Part shown: piece after piece, positions 43,498 through 51,751 of the stretch
Position numbering within the stretch: position 1 is the stretch's first letter
How the letters are laid out: every line of letters starts with the position of its first letter
Assembly: GCF_046098205.1 (NCBI RefSeq)
Contig: NZ_JBJURJ010000010.1
Coordinates: 62,001 to 126,000, forward strand
DNA from: Paenibacillus_AR mesotrionivorans
GTDB lineage: Bacteria > Bacillota > Bacilli > Paenibacillales > NBRC-103111
Reading direction: 5' to 3'
Length of the DNA stretch: 64,000 nt
Position numbers and translations under genes: made by a program
The notes under the pieces: generated by a model
The model's database searches: none
What the model saw: only the letters and a program-made list of their open reading frames with translations
Told to the model about the DNA's origin: nothing

Positions 43498-44672
43498 CGT
43501 ACTCCCCCTTTAGCCGGAAGGCGCATATCCACCTGGAAGCCCTTCTCCGTCCCCCGGATGTCCACCCGGCCGCCGAGCTCTGCAGCCCGCTCGCGCATGC
43601 CCCTTAATCCGTCACCGTCTGCGGGGGGACCCGGTTCCTCCGCCCGGCCGTTATTGCGGATGCGGACCGCCCATTCCTCCGCCTCCCGGTTGATGCTTAC
43701 CGCGAACTCTGTGGCGGCTCCATGCCGCACGCCGTTGGTGACGGCCTCGCGCACTGTGCTGAACACACATTCCTTCACCGGAATGTCCTCCGCTTCCATA
43801 GCTTCATTCATCGTCAGCTCAAAGGCAATCCCCCCGCCGCTGCCGTAATCGGCAAACAGAAGCCCCAGCCGATGGGAGAAGGTCCCGCCGGCCGCTCCCT
43901 CCTGCTCCGGCCGAAGGCGTTCCACCGCCTTGCGCAGGTGCACCAGACCGGAGCCCGTGAGCACCCGGGCCTTGGCGACCACCTCGGCAGACCGGGCCGG
44001 GTCCCGCAGCACCATCTGCTCGGCGTATTCCAGATTCATATTCAGCGCAACCAGCGTATGGCCGATGGAATCGTGCAGCTCTTGGGCGATCCGGTTACGT
44101 TCCCGGGAAACAGCCAGCTCCTCGGCAGCGGAGGCATACGCCTTCAGGCGGCGGTTGAGATCCCCCAGCTCCCGGTTAAGCTGCTCGGTTTTACGCTTCT
44201 CCTCAATGATGTTGTGGAACAGGTAGCCGATGGTTCCGGAAACCGCATAGTTGCTGAACAAGGAGGACCAGCTTGCCCAACCTGGATATATCAGCCATGG
44301 CAGCACATAAGCGGCGGCATGCAGGAGCAGCAGCCCCACAGGCCAGCCGGGATACATGATCATCAATTCAATCAGCAGCAGCATGGTATAAAGTGTACTG
44401 TCACTGAAGGGGGCGAGGCAGCCAAGCGCTCCGGCAAAAATCAGGCTGGCAGCGGTTGTGACTCCCCACCACCTGGCGGGAGAGAGGTGGCGGAAAAATT
44501 TAACCAGCTCGATTCCCACAGCGCACAGGCACAGGACCATAGGCAGTACATGTCCGGCGGGAAGCTCCTCCCGCTGCTGCACCAGGGCATATAGCACGGA
44601 CATAAGCGCAAGCAGCTTAAAGGCCAGCAGAACAGATATGCGCCGGTTCTGTATAGACAGCATCCTCTCCAT
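43494..44672 (-). CDS. LiaS/DesK-like sensor histidine kinase
   Basis: A 392-aa kinase with about five or six TM helices in the first 170 residues, then a short coiled coil and a HisKA_3 domain with the phospho-acceptor in RNRIAQELHDSIGHTLVALNMNLEYAEQM. The ATPase domain shows TVREAVTNGVRHG and DGLRGMRERAAELGG. The many-TM sensor fits DesK-like membrane sensing. The ATG at 44672 follows a G-rich ribosome site; 45 open codons before it would add an unlikely N-terminus. It diverges from the ABC-2 operon. Confidence 0.9.
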   Translation of the reverse strand: MERMLSIQNRRISVLLAFKLLALMSVLYALVQQREELPAGHVLPMVLCLCAVGIELVKFFRHLSPARWWGVTTAASLIFAGALGCLAPFSDSTLYTMLLLIELMIMYPGWPVGLLLLHAAAYVLPWLIYPGWASWSSLFSNYAVSGTIGYLFHNIIEEKRKTEQLNRELGDLNRRLKAYASAAEELAVSRERNRIAQELHDSIGHTLVALNMNLEYAEQMVLRDPARSAEVVAKARVLTGSGLVHLRKAVERLRPEQEGAAGGTFSHRLGLLFADYGSGGGIAFELTMNEAMEAEDIPVKECVFSTVREAVTNGVRHGAATEFAVSINREAEEWAVRIRNNGRAEEPGPPADGDGLRGMRERAAELGGRVDIRGTEKGFQVDMRLPAKGGVR

Positions 44673-44837
44673 TCCAATCCCCCCCCAATTAGGTATTGTA
44701 TCACAGTCACCCCCAGCCCCACAGATGAAGAAAGTCACCGGTGAAAGGATGGCTTTGGTGAATAGGAGTCTCCATATATCCGGTCTATACTGAAGCTGCA
44801 TCCTCATCCTACGAAAAAAAAGGAGCGGCTTTCTCTC

Positions 44838-45770
44838 ATGCTTGAATTGATCGAAATCAGCAAAACCTACGGCAGCTATACCGCCGTTGACCGCCTGTCG
44901 CTTAAAGTGGTGCCGGGCGAGGCGCTTGGTCTGCTCGGCCCGAACGGAGCGGGCAAATCCACCCTTGTTTCGATGATTGCCGGTATTCTTGCTCCTACAT
45001 CAGGCCGAATTCGCATCGCAGGACAGGAGCTCACCCGGCACACCAAGGAGCTGAAGGCCAAAATCGGAATCGTTCCCCAGGATATTGCCCTCTATGAAGC
45101 CCTCACCGCCCGGGACAATCTGGAATTCTTCGGCTCTCTCTATGGCTTGTCAGGGCCCCTGCTGAAGGAGCGGGTCCGAGAGGCGCTGGATATTGTCAGC
45201 CTGACGGACCGCCAAAACGAGGACGTATCTTCATTCTCCGGAGGAATGAAGCGGCGTGTGAACATCGCCGCCTCGCTTATCCACCACCCCTCCCTCCTGA
45301 TTCTGGATGAGCCCACAGTAGGCATTGACCCGCAATCCCGGCACCAAATTCTGGAGACGGTGAAAAGACTGAACCGTGAGCAGGGCGTCACCGTGATTTA
45401 CACCAGCCATTACATGGAGGAGGTGGAGCAGCTATGCAGCCGGATCGCCGTGGTGGATCACGGACGGCTGGCCGCCGAAGGAACGAAGCAGGCCATTCAA
45501 GCCCGGCTTGGGCTGCCGCATCTGCTGACGGTAGGGCTGGCGGAATGCGGGCCTGCCGAGCGGGAGCTGGCCGCCGCATTGCCCGGTGTCCGTTCGGCGG
45601 AGCTGCGGGAGGGCAGGCTGGCCCTGCTGCTGGCCCCAAGCGAAACCGCTGCGGCGGATACGCTGGAGGCGCTGGCGAGGAAGGGGCTTAAGCCAACACG
45701 CTTCTCCTTCGAGGAAGCCAGTCTGGAACAGATTTTCCTGAACATTACCGGCGGTGCGCCGCGAGATTAG
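44838..45770 (+). CDS. ABC-2 type transporter ATP-binding protein (DrrA-like)
   Basis: A 310-aa ATPase with Walker A GPNGAGKS, Q-loop VPQDIALYEALT, signature FSGGMKRRVNIAASL, Walker B LLILDEPTVGIDP and the switch His in YTSHYMEEVEQLC. The C-terminal ~90 residues are the usual DrrA-type extension. With the two membrane proteins downstream it forms an ABC-2 exporter, typical for drugs, lantibiotics or lipids. AAAAGGAGCGG precedes the ATG. Divergent from the two-component system that probably controls it. Confidence 0.92.
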   Translation: MLELIEISKTYGSYTAVDRLSLKVVPGEALGLLGPNGAGKSTLVSMIAGILAPTSGRIRIAGQELTRHTKELKAKIGIVPQDIALYEALTARDNLEFFGSLYGLSGPLLKERVREALDIVSLTDRQNEDVSSFSGGMKRRVNIAASLIHHPSLLILDEPTVGIDPQSRHQILETVKRLNREQGVTVIYTSHYMEEVEQLCSRIAVVDHGRLAAEGTKQAIQARLGLPHLLTVGLAECGPAERELAAALPGVRSAELREGRLALLLAPSETAAADTLEALARKGLKPTRFSFEEASLEQIFLNITGGAPRD

Positions 45771-45782
45771 GAGGAAAACCCG

Positions 45783-46661
45783 ATGCTTCGAAGCCCGCCA
45801 TTCATACGGCTGCTGTTGCTGGATATACGGCTACTGGCCCGGTCCAAAATTTTTTATTACAAGCTGATTCTGCTGCCCCTGGTGTTGGTGTTTATTCTGG
45901 GCAGTATGTTCGGGGACGGAGCCGTGCAGCAAGCGGCACCCGCTGCGGCGCCCGGGATTCCTGCGTCTTTGGCGGCTGTGCTGAACGTAGAGCAGGTTGC
46001 CGTTGTGGCCGGACCGCTGAACGCTGTGCAATACGAATCCGTAGCCATGATGGTGATGTTCTCGATCCTGACAGCCTTCGAGCTGGCCCACAGCATCGTC
46101 GACGACCGCCTGAAGGGAACGCTGGGACGAATCCGCTCCTCTCCTTTGCCGGTTTGGGAGTACAGCCTTGGAAAGCTGCTGGGCATGACATTGGCGGTAT
46201 GCGTTCAGATGACGGTGGTTATGGCCGGCGCACGGCTTTTGTTCGGCGTACATTGGAATCACGTGCCGGGTGTGCTGCTGGTTACCCTTGCTTACGGGCT
46301 GGCCATCGGCGCCATTGTATTATGCTGCGGTCTCGCCGCCGGAAGCCACAGCGCCATTTCGTCCATGTCAACGCCCATACTCTACGGCTTCAGCTTCCTG
46401 GGAGGCAGCTTCATCAGCAAATACAGCCTTCCCGACGGCCTCCGCCGCATTCAGGAGCTGCTGCCCAACGGCAAGGCGCTGAATGCGTATCTGGCCCTGC
46501 AGCGGGGCGGCGGCCTCCGGGATATCCGGGGGGATGTGCTGACACTGGTGGCGTTGTCGCTGGTTTTTTTCACCGCTGCATTCTTCATTTCGCAAAAACA
46601 AGGAGGCTATATCCATGCCGCTGCTGTGCATAACCGGCAAACAAATCAAGCTGATGTGTAG
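45783..46661 (+). CDS. ABC-2 type permease subunit
   Basis: A 292-aa membrane protein with an N-terminal TM helix, an extracytoplasmic loop and five further TM helices (MMVMFSILTAFELAHSIVDDRLKGTLGRIRSSPLPVWEYSLGKLLGMTLAV is the typical ABC-2 coupling region). AGGAGG is eight bases before the ATG, 12 bases after the ATPase stop. Its 3' end overlaps the next permease gene by 47 bases. Confidence 0.88.
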   Translation: MLRSPPFIRLLLLDIRLLARSKIFYYKLILLPLVLVFILGSMFGDGAVQQAAPAAAPGIPASLAAVLNVEQVAVVAGPLNAVQYESVAMMVMFSILTAFELAHSIVDDRLKGTLGRIRSSPLPVWEYSLGKLLGMTLAVCVQMTVVMAGARLLFGVHWNHVPGVLLVTLAYGLAIGAIVLCCGLAAGSHSAISSMSTPILYGFSFLGGSFISKYSLPDGLRRIQELLPNGKALNAYLALQRGGGLRDIRGDVLTLVALSLVFFTAAFFISQKQGGYIHAAAVHNRQTNQADV

Positions 46662-47751
46662 GAACCGGGCAGCGCTGCTGGCTCTGATCGCTGCACCGCT
46701 GCTGCTGGCTTATCTGTTCTCCTATTCCGCAGCTGAACCGAGGGCGTCCCTCTACACGGCGGGTCTGGATGGCAGCAGCCTCTCCAAAATCCTTCTGGCC
46801 CACCTGGAGCAAGACAAAACCGTCAAGGTGGTGCCTGCTGCAGAGAAGCTAATCCGCAGCCGCATTGCAGACGGTGAGCTGGCGGCCGGGCTTGTCATTG
46901 ACCCCGGCTACGGCGGCTTGGCGGCTCGAGGAAACACCGGCCAGCCTGCTGCGGCCAAACCGCCGCTTCGCCTGCTGGTTGGCCAAGCGGACAGCAGCAT
47001 TGCCGTGTTGGAGGCGGCCATAACCAAGGCCGAAGCGGCCGTGGCCGCCGGAACACTCCCAGCAGCCTCCGCTAGCGGCCACACCTCCGATGCCGCTGAG
47101 AAAACAGCTGCCGGGAAATTGGCTTTGCCCCGGCTGAACGGCTTTATGGCCATGTTTCTGTGGGCTGCCGCCTTCCTGGCCTTCCGCTCACTGATCGATG
47201 AGCGGGAAAACCGCACCGCTGAGCGGCTTCTGGCCTCGCCCCTGCCCTATTGGCAGCATATGCTCTCCAAAATCGGCGCCGGGCTCGGCTTTGGCCTGCT
47301 GATGATCGGGCTGGTTTGGGGAGGCGGCCGGGGCCTGCTGCACATTGGGATTGGAGGGGGTGCAGCTGCGGAGCTGCCCCTTTGGGCCGCCTACTGGTGG
47401 GCGCTGTCGGGAATCTCCCTGGTGCTGGCCTTGCTGGCCCGCAGCCACCGCAGCTTTACGGTGTTCGGCTCCATCGCAACGGCCTTGGCCGGGATACTGG
47501 GGGGGGCCTTCTTCTCCATCGAAAAGGCCTCCGCCCCAGGCTGGATTTATGGGTTGTCACGGCTTGTTCCCGGAACATGGTTGACCCGCAGCCTCCAGGC
47601 GCTAAACGGCGGGTCCTCCTCCCTGCAGTCTCAATGGCCCACCCTTCTGCTGCTGGCAGGCTTAGGCACACTTTGTATGTTTGCGGCCCTGCTGGTCGCA
47701 TCCCGCAATATGCGCCTTGGCTTCCGGGCGCAGGAGAGGAGTTTATCATGA
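46615..47751 (+). CDS. Second ABC-2 type permease subunit
   Basis: A 378-aa membrane protein with the ABC-2 layout: N-terminal TM, a ~130-residue outside domain, then five TM helices with the coupling motif FRSLIDERENRTAERLLASPLPYWQHMLSKIGAG. The start lies 47 bases inside the preceding gene but has AAGGAGG eight bases upstream, so the overlap is real. The two permeases probably form a heterodimer with the DrrA-like ATPase. Confidence 0.87.
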   Translation: MPLLCITGKQIKLMCRNRAALLALIAAPLLLAYLFSYSAAEPRASLYTAGLDGSSLSKILLAHLEQDKTVKVVPAAEKLIRSRIADGELAAGLVIDPGYGGLAARGNTGQPAAAKPPLRLLVGQADSSIAVLEAAITKAEAAVAAGTLPAASASGHTSDAAEKTAAGKLALPRLNGFMAMFLWAAAFLAFRSLIDERENRTAERLLASPLPYWQHMLSKIGAGLGFGLLMIGLVWGGGRGLLHIGIGGGAAAELPLWAAYWWALSGISLVLALLARSHRSFTVFGSIATALAGILGGAFFSIEKASAPGWIYGLSRLVPGTWLTRSLQALNGGSSSLQSQWPTLLLLAGLGTLCMFAALLVASRNMRLGFRAQERSLS

Positions 47752-47921
47752 TCCTCACTCTGAGCGTGGCCGAGCTGCTGCTGGGGCTATTCATCAATAT
47801 CCGAATCGGACGCCTCGCCGTGGCTCTCTTCCGCAAGGACGGCACCTCCTCGCGGCTGCCCCTGCGGGTCCTTGGAATTTTCCTGCTGATCAATGCCGTC
47901 TCCCGGATTTTCCATATCTAA
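47748..47921 (+). CDS. 57-aa membrane protein at the end of the ABC-2 operon
   Basis: A short gene overlapping the second permease stop by four bases (ATGA) with GGAG six bases upstream. The peptide has one strong TM helix (MILTLSVAELLLGLFINIRI) and a second hydrophobic stretch (LRVLGIFLLINAVSRIFHI) separated by a basic loop. A terminator follows 13 bases after the stop, so it is cotranscribed. It may be a small accessory subunit of the exporter; I do not recognise a family. Confidence 0.7.
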   Translation: MILTLSVAELLLGLFINIRIGRLAVALFRKDGTSSRLPLRVLGIFLLINAVSRIFHI

Positions 47922-47934
47922 AGACGTAATCCCC

Positions 47935-47974
47935 AAAAACGCCCTGTGCTTCGACAAGGAAGCAGGGCGTTTTT
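47935..47974. terminator. Intrinsic terminator of the ABC-2 operon
   Basis: A perfect 12-bp stem (AAAAACGCCCTG / CAGGGCGTTTTT), loop TGCTTCGACAAGGAAG-like, T5 on plus and T5 on minus. It also can serve the gene ending at 48002 on the minus strand. Confidence 0.88.
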
Positions 47975-48001
47975 CTTTTACCATCGATTAAAGCTGCTTA
48001 G

Positions 48002-48778
48002 CTACGTCCGGGTAACCCCTGGCTTGGTCCTCGTCCGGAACAGTCCCGCCCCCAGCCCTCCAATGGCTCCAAGCAGCGCTATGCTCCAGCCGTCGAAGGT
48101 TGGCCGGGATAAATCCGGGGACAGATACGCTCCATGCTGATGGAGTTTGTTATCCACATACCGGGCTAACTCAAACTTCCCGTGGCTAATGCTCCACTTC
48201 TGCTGACGGATGGCGGCACGCAAGGGTTCATTGGCTTCAATAGTTTTGTCCAATACCGCCTCCAGGCTCTCCAGCTTGACGTAATAATGCTTCCCGTTGG
48301 CTGCAGCCTCCGAGGTCTCCTTGGTCTGAAACGGTCTGACATACCGCCAGCCCTTCTCATACGTAGGGTAGCTGGTATAGCCGTAACCGGTTTCATAGAA
48401 TGCCGAGCCTTTTGTCCCCTCCGGAATAGCGGTGATGGTGGTGCCTTTGGGAATTTCCAGGGCAGGCGCTTCTCCGCCGGCGGGGATATTTTCGTAATAG
48501 TGCAAGGCCACAGGCGACGGTATCCGATGAGTCAAGGTATAAGCGGGTTCTGCGGAATTCCCGGAAAAATACGAGGCATATTCAGCCAGGTCCATTTGCT
48601 CCAGAGGAATGCCTTGCTGATACGGGCTGGCGTTGGCCGCCGGAGAGAAATCCTTCCGCAGCTGATTATTATGATATAGCGCGTCCCCTGTCCGGTACAC
48701 AAAAATCCCAAGGAGAATCACCCCCACCACCATACCACCCCACTGAAGCAATCGTTTCGAAACAGGCAGAATCCGCAT
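48002..48778 (-). CDS. Membrane protein of unknown function with two TM helices
   Basis: A 258-aa protein with an N-terminal TM helix (GGMVVGVILLGIFVYRTGDAL), a ~190-residue extracytoplasmic region (ALHYYENIPAGGEAPALEIPKGTTITAIPEG; YTSYPTYEKGWRYVRPF) and a C-terminal TM helix (WSIALLGAIGGLGAGLF). I do not recognise a family. It lies 23 bases downstream of the next gene and is probably its operon partner. Confidence 0.68.
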   Translation of the reverse strand: MRILPVSKRLLQWGGMVVGVILLGIFVYRTGDALYHNNQLRKDFSPAANASPYQQGIPLEQMDLAEYASYFSGNSAEPAYTLTHRIPSPVALHYYENIPAGGEAPALEIPKGTTITAIPEGTKGSAFYETGYGYTSYPTYEKGWRYVRPFQTKETSEAAANGKHYYVKLESLEAVLDKTIEANEPLRAAIRQQKWSISHGKFELARYVDNKLHQHGAYLSPDLSRPTFDGWSIALLGAIGGLGAGLFRTRTKPGVTRT

Positions 48779-48801
48779 GTTGTCCTCCTCTTTTGTGATC
48801 T

Positions 48802-49356
48802 TTATTCCGTAACTCTTTTCAGTTCAAACTGCGTTGCTTCCAAAATCAGAATGAGCCTGTTTTCATTGATGGACATAAAGCTCATTGGTATCCCAAACCC
48901 CGTAGCGGAGTCGGATACACCGATGAGTTTGACCTGATCATTAAAATTCAAGCTTGGCATATCCATTTTTGTCAGCCGGTAAAAAGCATCCTTGTTGTAG
49001 CATACGTTTTGAATGTTATATTGCGGATTTTGCAATTCATATTGATAAACGTCATATTGCTGAAACCCTTTGGAGGAGAAAACATGTTCATTGATCATCA
49101 GCTCATCGCCGATAACCTGCTGTCCCTCAGGATATTCGGAAGCATCATTATACGAATCGGCGAAACCCAACAGCCTTTCCACCTTCCAGGTTCCGTAGAA
49201 AAATTCCGCGGTTTCACGATCCCACTCCATCGTTCCCGCACAATACTCCGATGAATGATCCGGCGCAGCCGAACCGGCAGGAATCACTCCGGCCTCCTCG
49301 CCCGACCCAAACCAATACGACAGAGACGTGAACAGAGCCAATATCACCTTAACCAT
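48802..49356 (-). CDS. Probable secreted protein of unknown function
   Basis: A 184-aa protein with an N-terminal hydrophobic segment (MVKVILALFTSLSYWFG) and a lipocalin-like beta-rich domain (AEFFYGTWKVERLLGFADSYND ... GDELMINEHVFSS ... ILILEATQFELKRV). The opening 'GTWKVERLLG' recalls lipocalin-like DUFs, a tentative match. AGAGGAGG precedes the ATG at 49356; the 53 open codons upstream are discarded. First gene of a two-gene unit. Confidence 0.68.
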   Translation of the reverse strand: MVKVILALFTSLSYWFGSGEEAGVIPAGSAAPDHSSEYCAGTMEWDRETAEFFYGTWKVERLLGFADSYNDASEYPEGQQVIGDELMINEHVFSSKGFQQYDVYQYELQNPQYNIQNVCYNKDAFYRLTKMDMPSLNFNDQVKLIGVSDSATGFGIPMSFMSINENRLILILEATQFELKRVTE

Positions 49357-49439
49357 CTTATCCTCCTCTGATACCGGACATAAATACCAACACATATCTG
49401 ACGTTTTTTCCTTTATGTAAGTTGCGGCTTTTTTGTATG

Positions 49440-49470
49440 TTGACCGGGCGGCGGACGGCGGAGCTATAAT
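49440..49470 (+). promoter_or_regulatory. Candidate promoter of the 566-aa gene
   Basis: TTGACC (49440-49445) and a consensus TATAAT (49465-49470) are separated by 19 bp, slightly long. The start codon lies 37 bases downstream. Confidence 0.5.
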
Positions 49471-49507
49471 GGGCACAGATCTGATTCTATCGTAAGGGGT
49501 GCTCCGA

Positions 49508-51208
49508 TTGAACACAACGCTAGATTTACTCCAAAAGCTGATCCTGGTTGAACATGAGTCTCATACCATCCGTTTATGCGGCCCAACCGCCAATCAACTT
49601 ACCGTAATCCATTGTCCGGAAGACATAGAGCTGGAAGGCCAACCTACCCGGGAGGAACAGGGCTGGGTAATCACCCTGCGGGCCAACAGCAGAAGAACGG
49701 CCTACCTCAGTCTGACGGTGGAGCTCCGGCTGGACGGAGAAACCCGGCTGCAGGATATTCCAACACGGATTTTTGGCAGGAAGGAGCACTTCCTGTGTAT
49801 GGTGACCACCTCCAATTTCCATTGGGGTTACAATCCAAGCAAGGTCAAGGAGATTGAACGGACCGGTGAGCCGCGGCTTCATCATGTTTACGGCGACCCT
49901 GTCATGTGCCACGGCCATGCGCTGGATTCCTCCATATACATGGCGGAGGGCTGTCACCAGTATGAAGCTCCTGTAACATGGCTGATCGATGCGGATGTAG
50001 CCCAGGCCGGGGCGGAGCTGTTAACCGGCTGGCATCAGGCTTATGGCGACGATGTGGGTGTGCTGCCCAGTTCATTTTTTCACCATAATCCAGTGAACTA
50101 CAATGTGGACGCTACGGTGGAGGAGACGGCCCGGATGCTCAAGCATCACCGGGAAGCCATCAAGACGGCCATGTCCCGCCAAGGCTGGCTCATGCATCCG
50201 AAGATACTGGGTGTAGACCAGTGGGTAGGCGGCATCGGCAGCAGCTTCCTACAGGCGGCCAAGGAGCTGGAGTTCGGGGCCATCTGGGGAATCTGCTTCG
50301 ATCATGAAACCTGTGACAGCAGCATGTACCATGAAGGTGCCCCCTGGGATGCGTACCGGCTGCGGGAGGATAATTTCCGCTATCCTACGGCCGAGAGCGG
50401 CGCATTATGGGCATTTGCCTGGACGTCGAGAGATTTGGTCAACAGCTTCCTGGAGTATCCCGGCGCATCCGTCTATTACAGCACCGATCCGGACGATATC
50501 CGGGTGGCCGGCATTATGGACCAGCAGGAGGATTATTGGACAAGGATTCATGAGGGGTTTGTGAGCAATGCGCATAACGATTTTACCTGCTTCGTTATTC
50601 ATAACGAGGATCATGATGCCCACAGGGAATCGTCCCAGCATTATATCGGGCATTATCTGTCCCAGCTGCCTGAGGGTGTTGTAGCGGTAACGCTGGAGGA
50701 GGTCCGTCAATGGCTGGAGCTGCGTTATCCTCATGGACAGCATCCTTCCCAGCTCCTGGAGCTGGCGGACCCGTTAACCTGCCATGATGCGGTTGCCGCT
50801 AAGCGTCATAAAGGCAGCCCTCCCGCCCATTGGGGACAAACCGATGGACATAATCCGGGAGTGCTGTGTTATTACGGCGCGGATGCCCGGTGGATGGCCG
50901 GGGAAGGGGAGCAGACACCTGCACAATATATCGACTACGGAGCAACGGTTGGTTTTGCGGAAACGGGCACCAGCCCCAAGAAGCCAATCCCGATATTGAC
51001 TGACTGGCAGGAAGCTGTTGAGCTTACACCCGAGGGTGAGGTGCTGTCCGTAAGCTTCACCGCAGACTTGGAGTTCAGCAAGCTTCCCCTCATCTGGTGG
51101 GACCGTCCCGAGCTGGCCGGGGACGCCTGTACGACTCGAGCGGTGATCTGCTACGTTGACGTTGTGAAGGGGCGGAATGAGTGCACCGTTATGATGAAAC
51201 AGCCGTAA
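49508..51208 (+). CDS. Unrecognised 566-aa protein, possibly a deacetylase-like barrel
   Basis: An N-terminal beta-domain (~80 residues) is followed by a long alpha/beta region. Strand ends such as VTWLIDADVA, GWLMHPKILGVDQW, FGAIWGICFDHETCD and TCFVIHNEDHDAHRESSQHYIGHYLSQLPEGVVAVTLEEV recall the NodB/polysaccharide-deacetylase and GH57-like (beta/alpha) barrels, in which the last segment is the search for a late time point or target strand. A C-terminal beta-domain closes the protein. No signal peptide is seen. The TTG at 49508 has AAGGGG eight bases upstream; a GTG three codons earlier is less likely. Function unknown. Confidence 0.65.
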   Translation: MNTTLDLLQKLILVEHESHTIRLCGPTANQLTVIHCPEDIELEGQPTREEQGWVITLRANSRRTAYLSLTVELRLDGETRLQDIPTRIFGRKEHFLCMVTTSNFHWGYNPSKVKEIERTGEPRLHHVYGDPVMCHGHALDSSIYMAEGCHQYEAPVTWLIDADVAQAGAELLTGWHQAYGDDVGVLPSSFFHHNPVNYNVDATVEETARMLKHHREAIKTAMSRQGWLMHPKILGVDQWVGGIGSSFLQAAKELEFGAIWGICFDHETCDSSMYHEGAPWDAYRLREDNFRYPTAESGALWAFAWTSRDLVNSFLEYPGASVYYSTDPDDIRVAGIMDQQEDYWTRIHEGFVSNAHNDFTCFVIHNEDHDAHRESSQHYIGHYLSQLPEGVVAVTLEEVRQWLELRYPHGQHPSQLLELADPLTCHDAVAAKRHKGSPPAHWGQTDGHNPGVLCYYGADARWMAGEGEQTPAQYIDYGATVGFAETGTSPKKPIPILTDWQEAVELTPEGEVLSVSFTADLEFSKLPLIWWDRPELAGDACTTRAVICYVDVVKGRNECTVMMKQP

Positions 51209-51238
51209 GAGCTGCTTTGAAGATATGACTCATCAAAC

Positions 51239-51261
51239 GGGCAGAACCTTGGGTTCTGTCC
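51239..51261 (+). terminator. Terminator-like hairpin after the 566-aa gene
   Basis: GGGCAGAACC pairs with GGTTCTGTCC (one G-U pair) around a three-base loop 30 bases after the stop. The following T-run is weak (TGTTTGG). Confidence 0.55.
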
Positions 51262-51364
51262 TGTTTGGTGTGTCCAGCTTGGCGGATAGAGACGCTAACG
51301 AATCTATTGTGAAGAGCGTTCAGGGACGCGCACGCGGGAACGTGACTCCCTCCCTCGTCCGAAA

Positions 51365-51539
51365 TGCAGAAGTGCATTTATTTTGTAAACAAACCTTCGT
51401 TTTTTCTTCTATCCCTGCAAAAGTGCAGTTATTTTCGTCAGATGGGTGTACGATGGAGCCTGCGGCGGAAATTAGATGCACTTTTGCATTCGGGGCGCAG
51501 GGAGCGGCGGAAATCCGGTAGAATAGATGTACTTTTGCA
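51365..51539. repeat. Four-unit inverted element 2 (two direct, two inverted units, 51-bp period)
   Basis: Four 20-bp units of consensus TGCAAAAGTGCATYTATTTT lie at 51365-51384 and 51416-51435 (plus) and 51469-51488 and 51520-51539 (minus). Offsets are 51 bp in each half. The TGCA-N4-TGCA core is palindromic. The element sits in a 543-base gap between two co-oriented genes. The rest of this gap (51540-51751) shows no gene. Confidence 0.82.
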
Positions 51540-51751
51540 GGATAGTAGTGGGTTAAATTGGATATTAAACGTTTATGAGGCACACGAGTGGAGAAGGTGT
51601 TTTAATTGTTGCCCACTTGATCATGTTCTACAGCTTCGTTAGCCTGGAGCTTGCAGCTGTAAGACATTCGTAATACTTCGTTTAGGGAATCGTAAGCTCT
51701 CTTCTTTATCCTAATCCATGTAAGATACCAAACCAATGGAGAGTGATAAGG

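Noticed and set aside
47250..47747. Long upstream extension of the 57-aa membrane peptide inside the permease gene
   Set aside because: Out of frame with the permease; low-complexity composition, no ribosome site. Only the part from 47748 has one.
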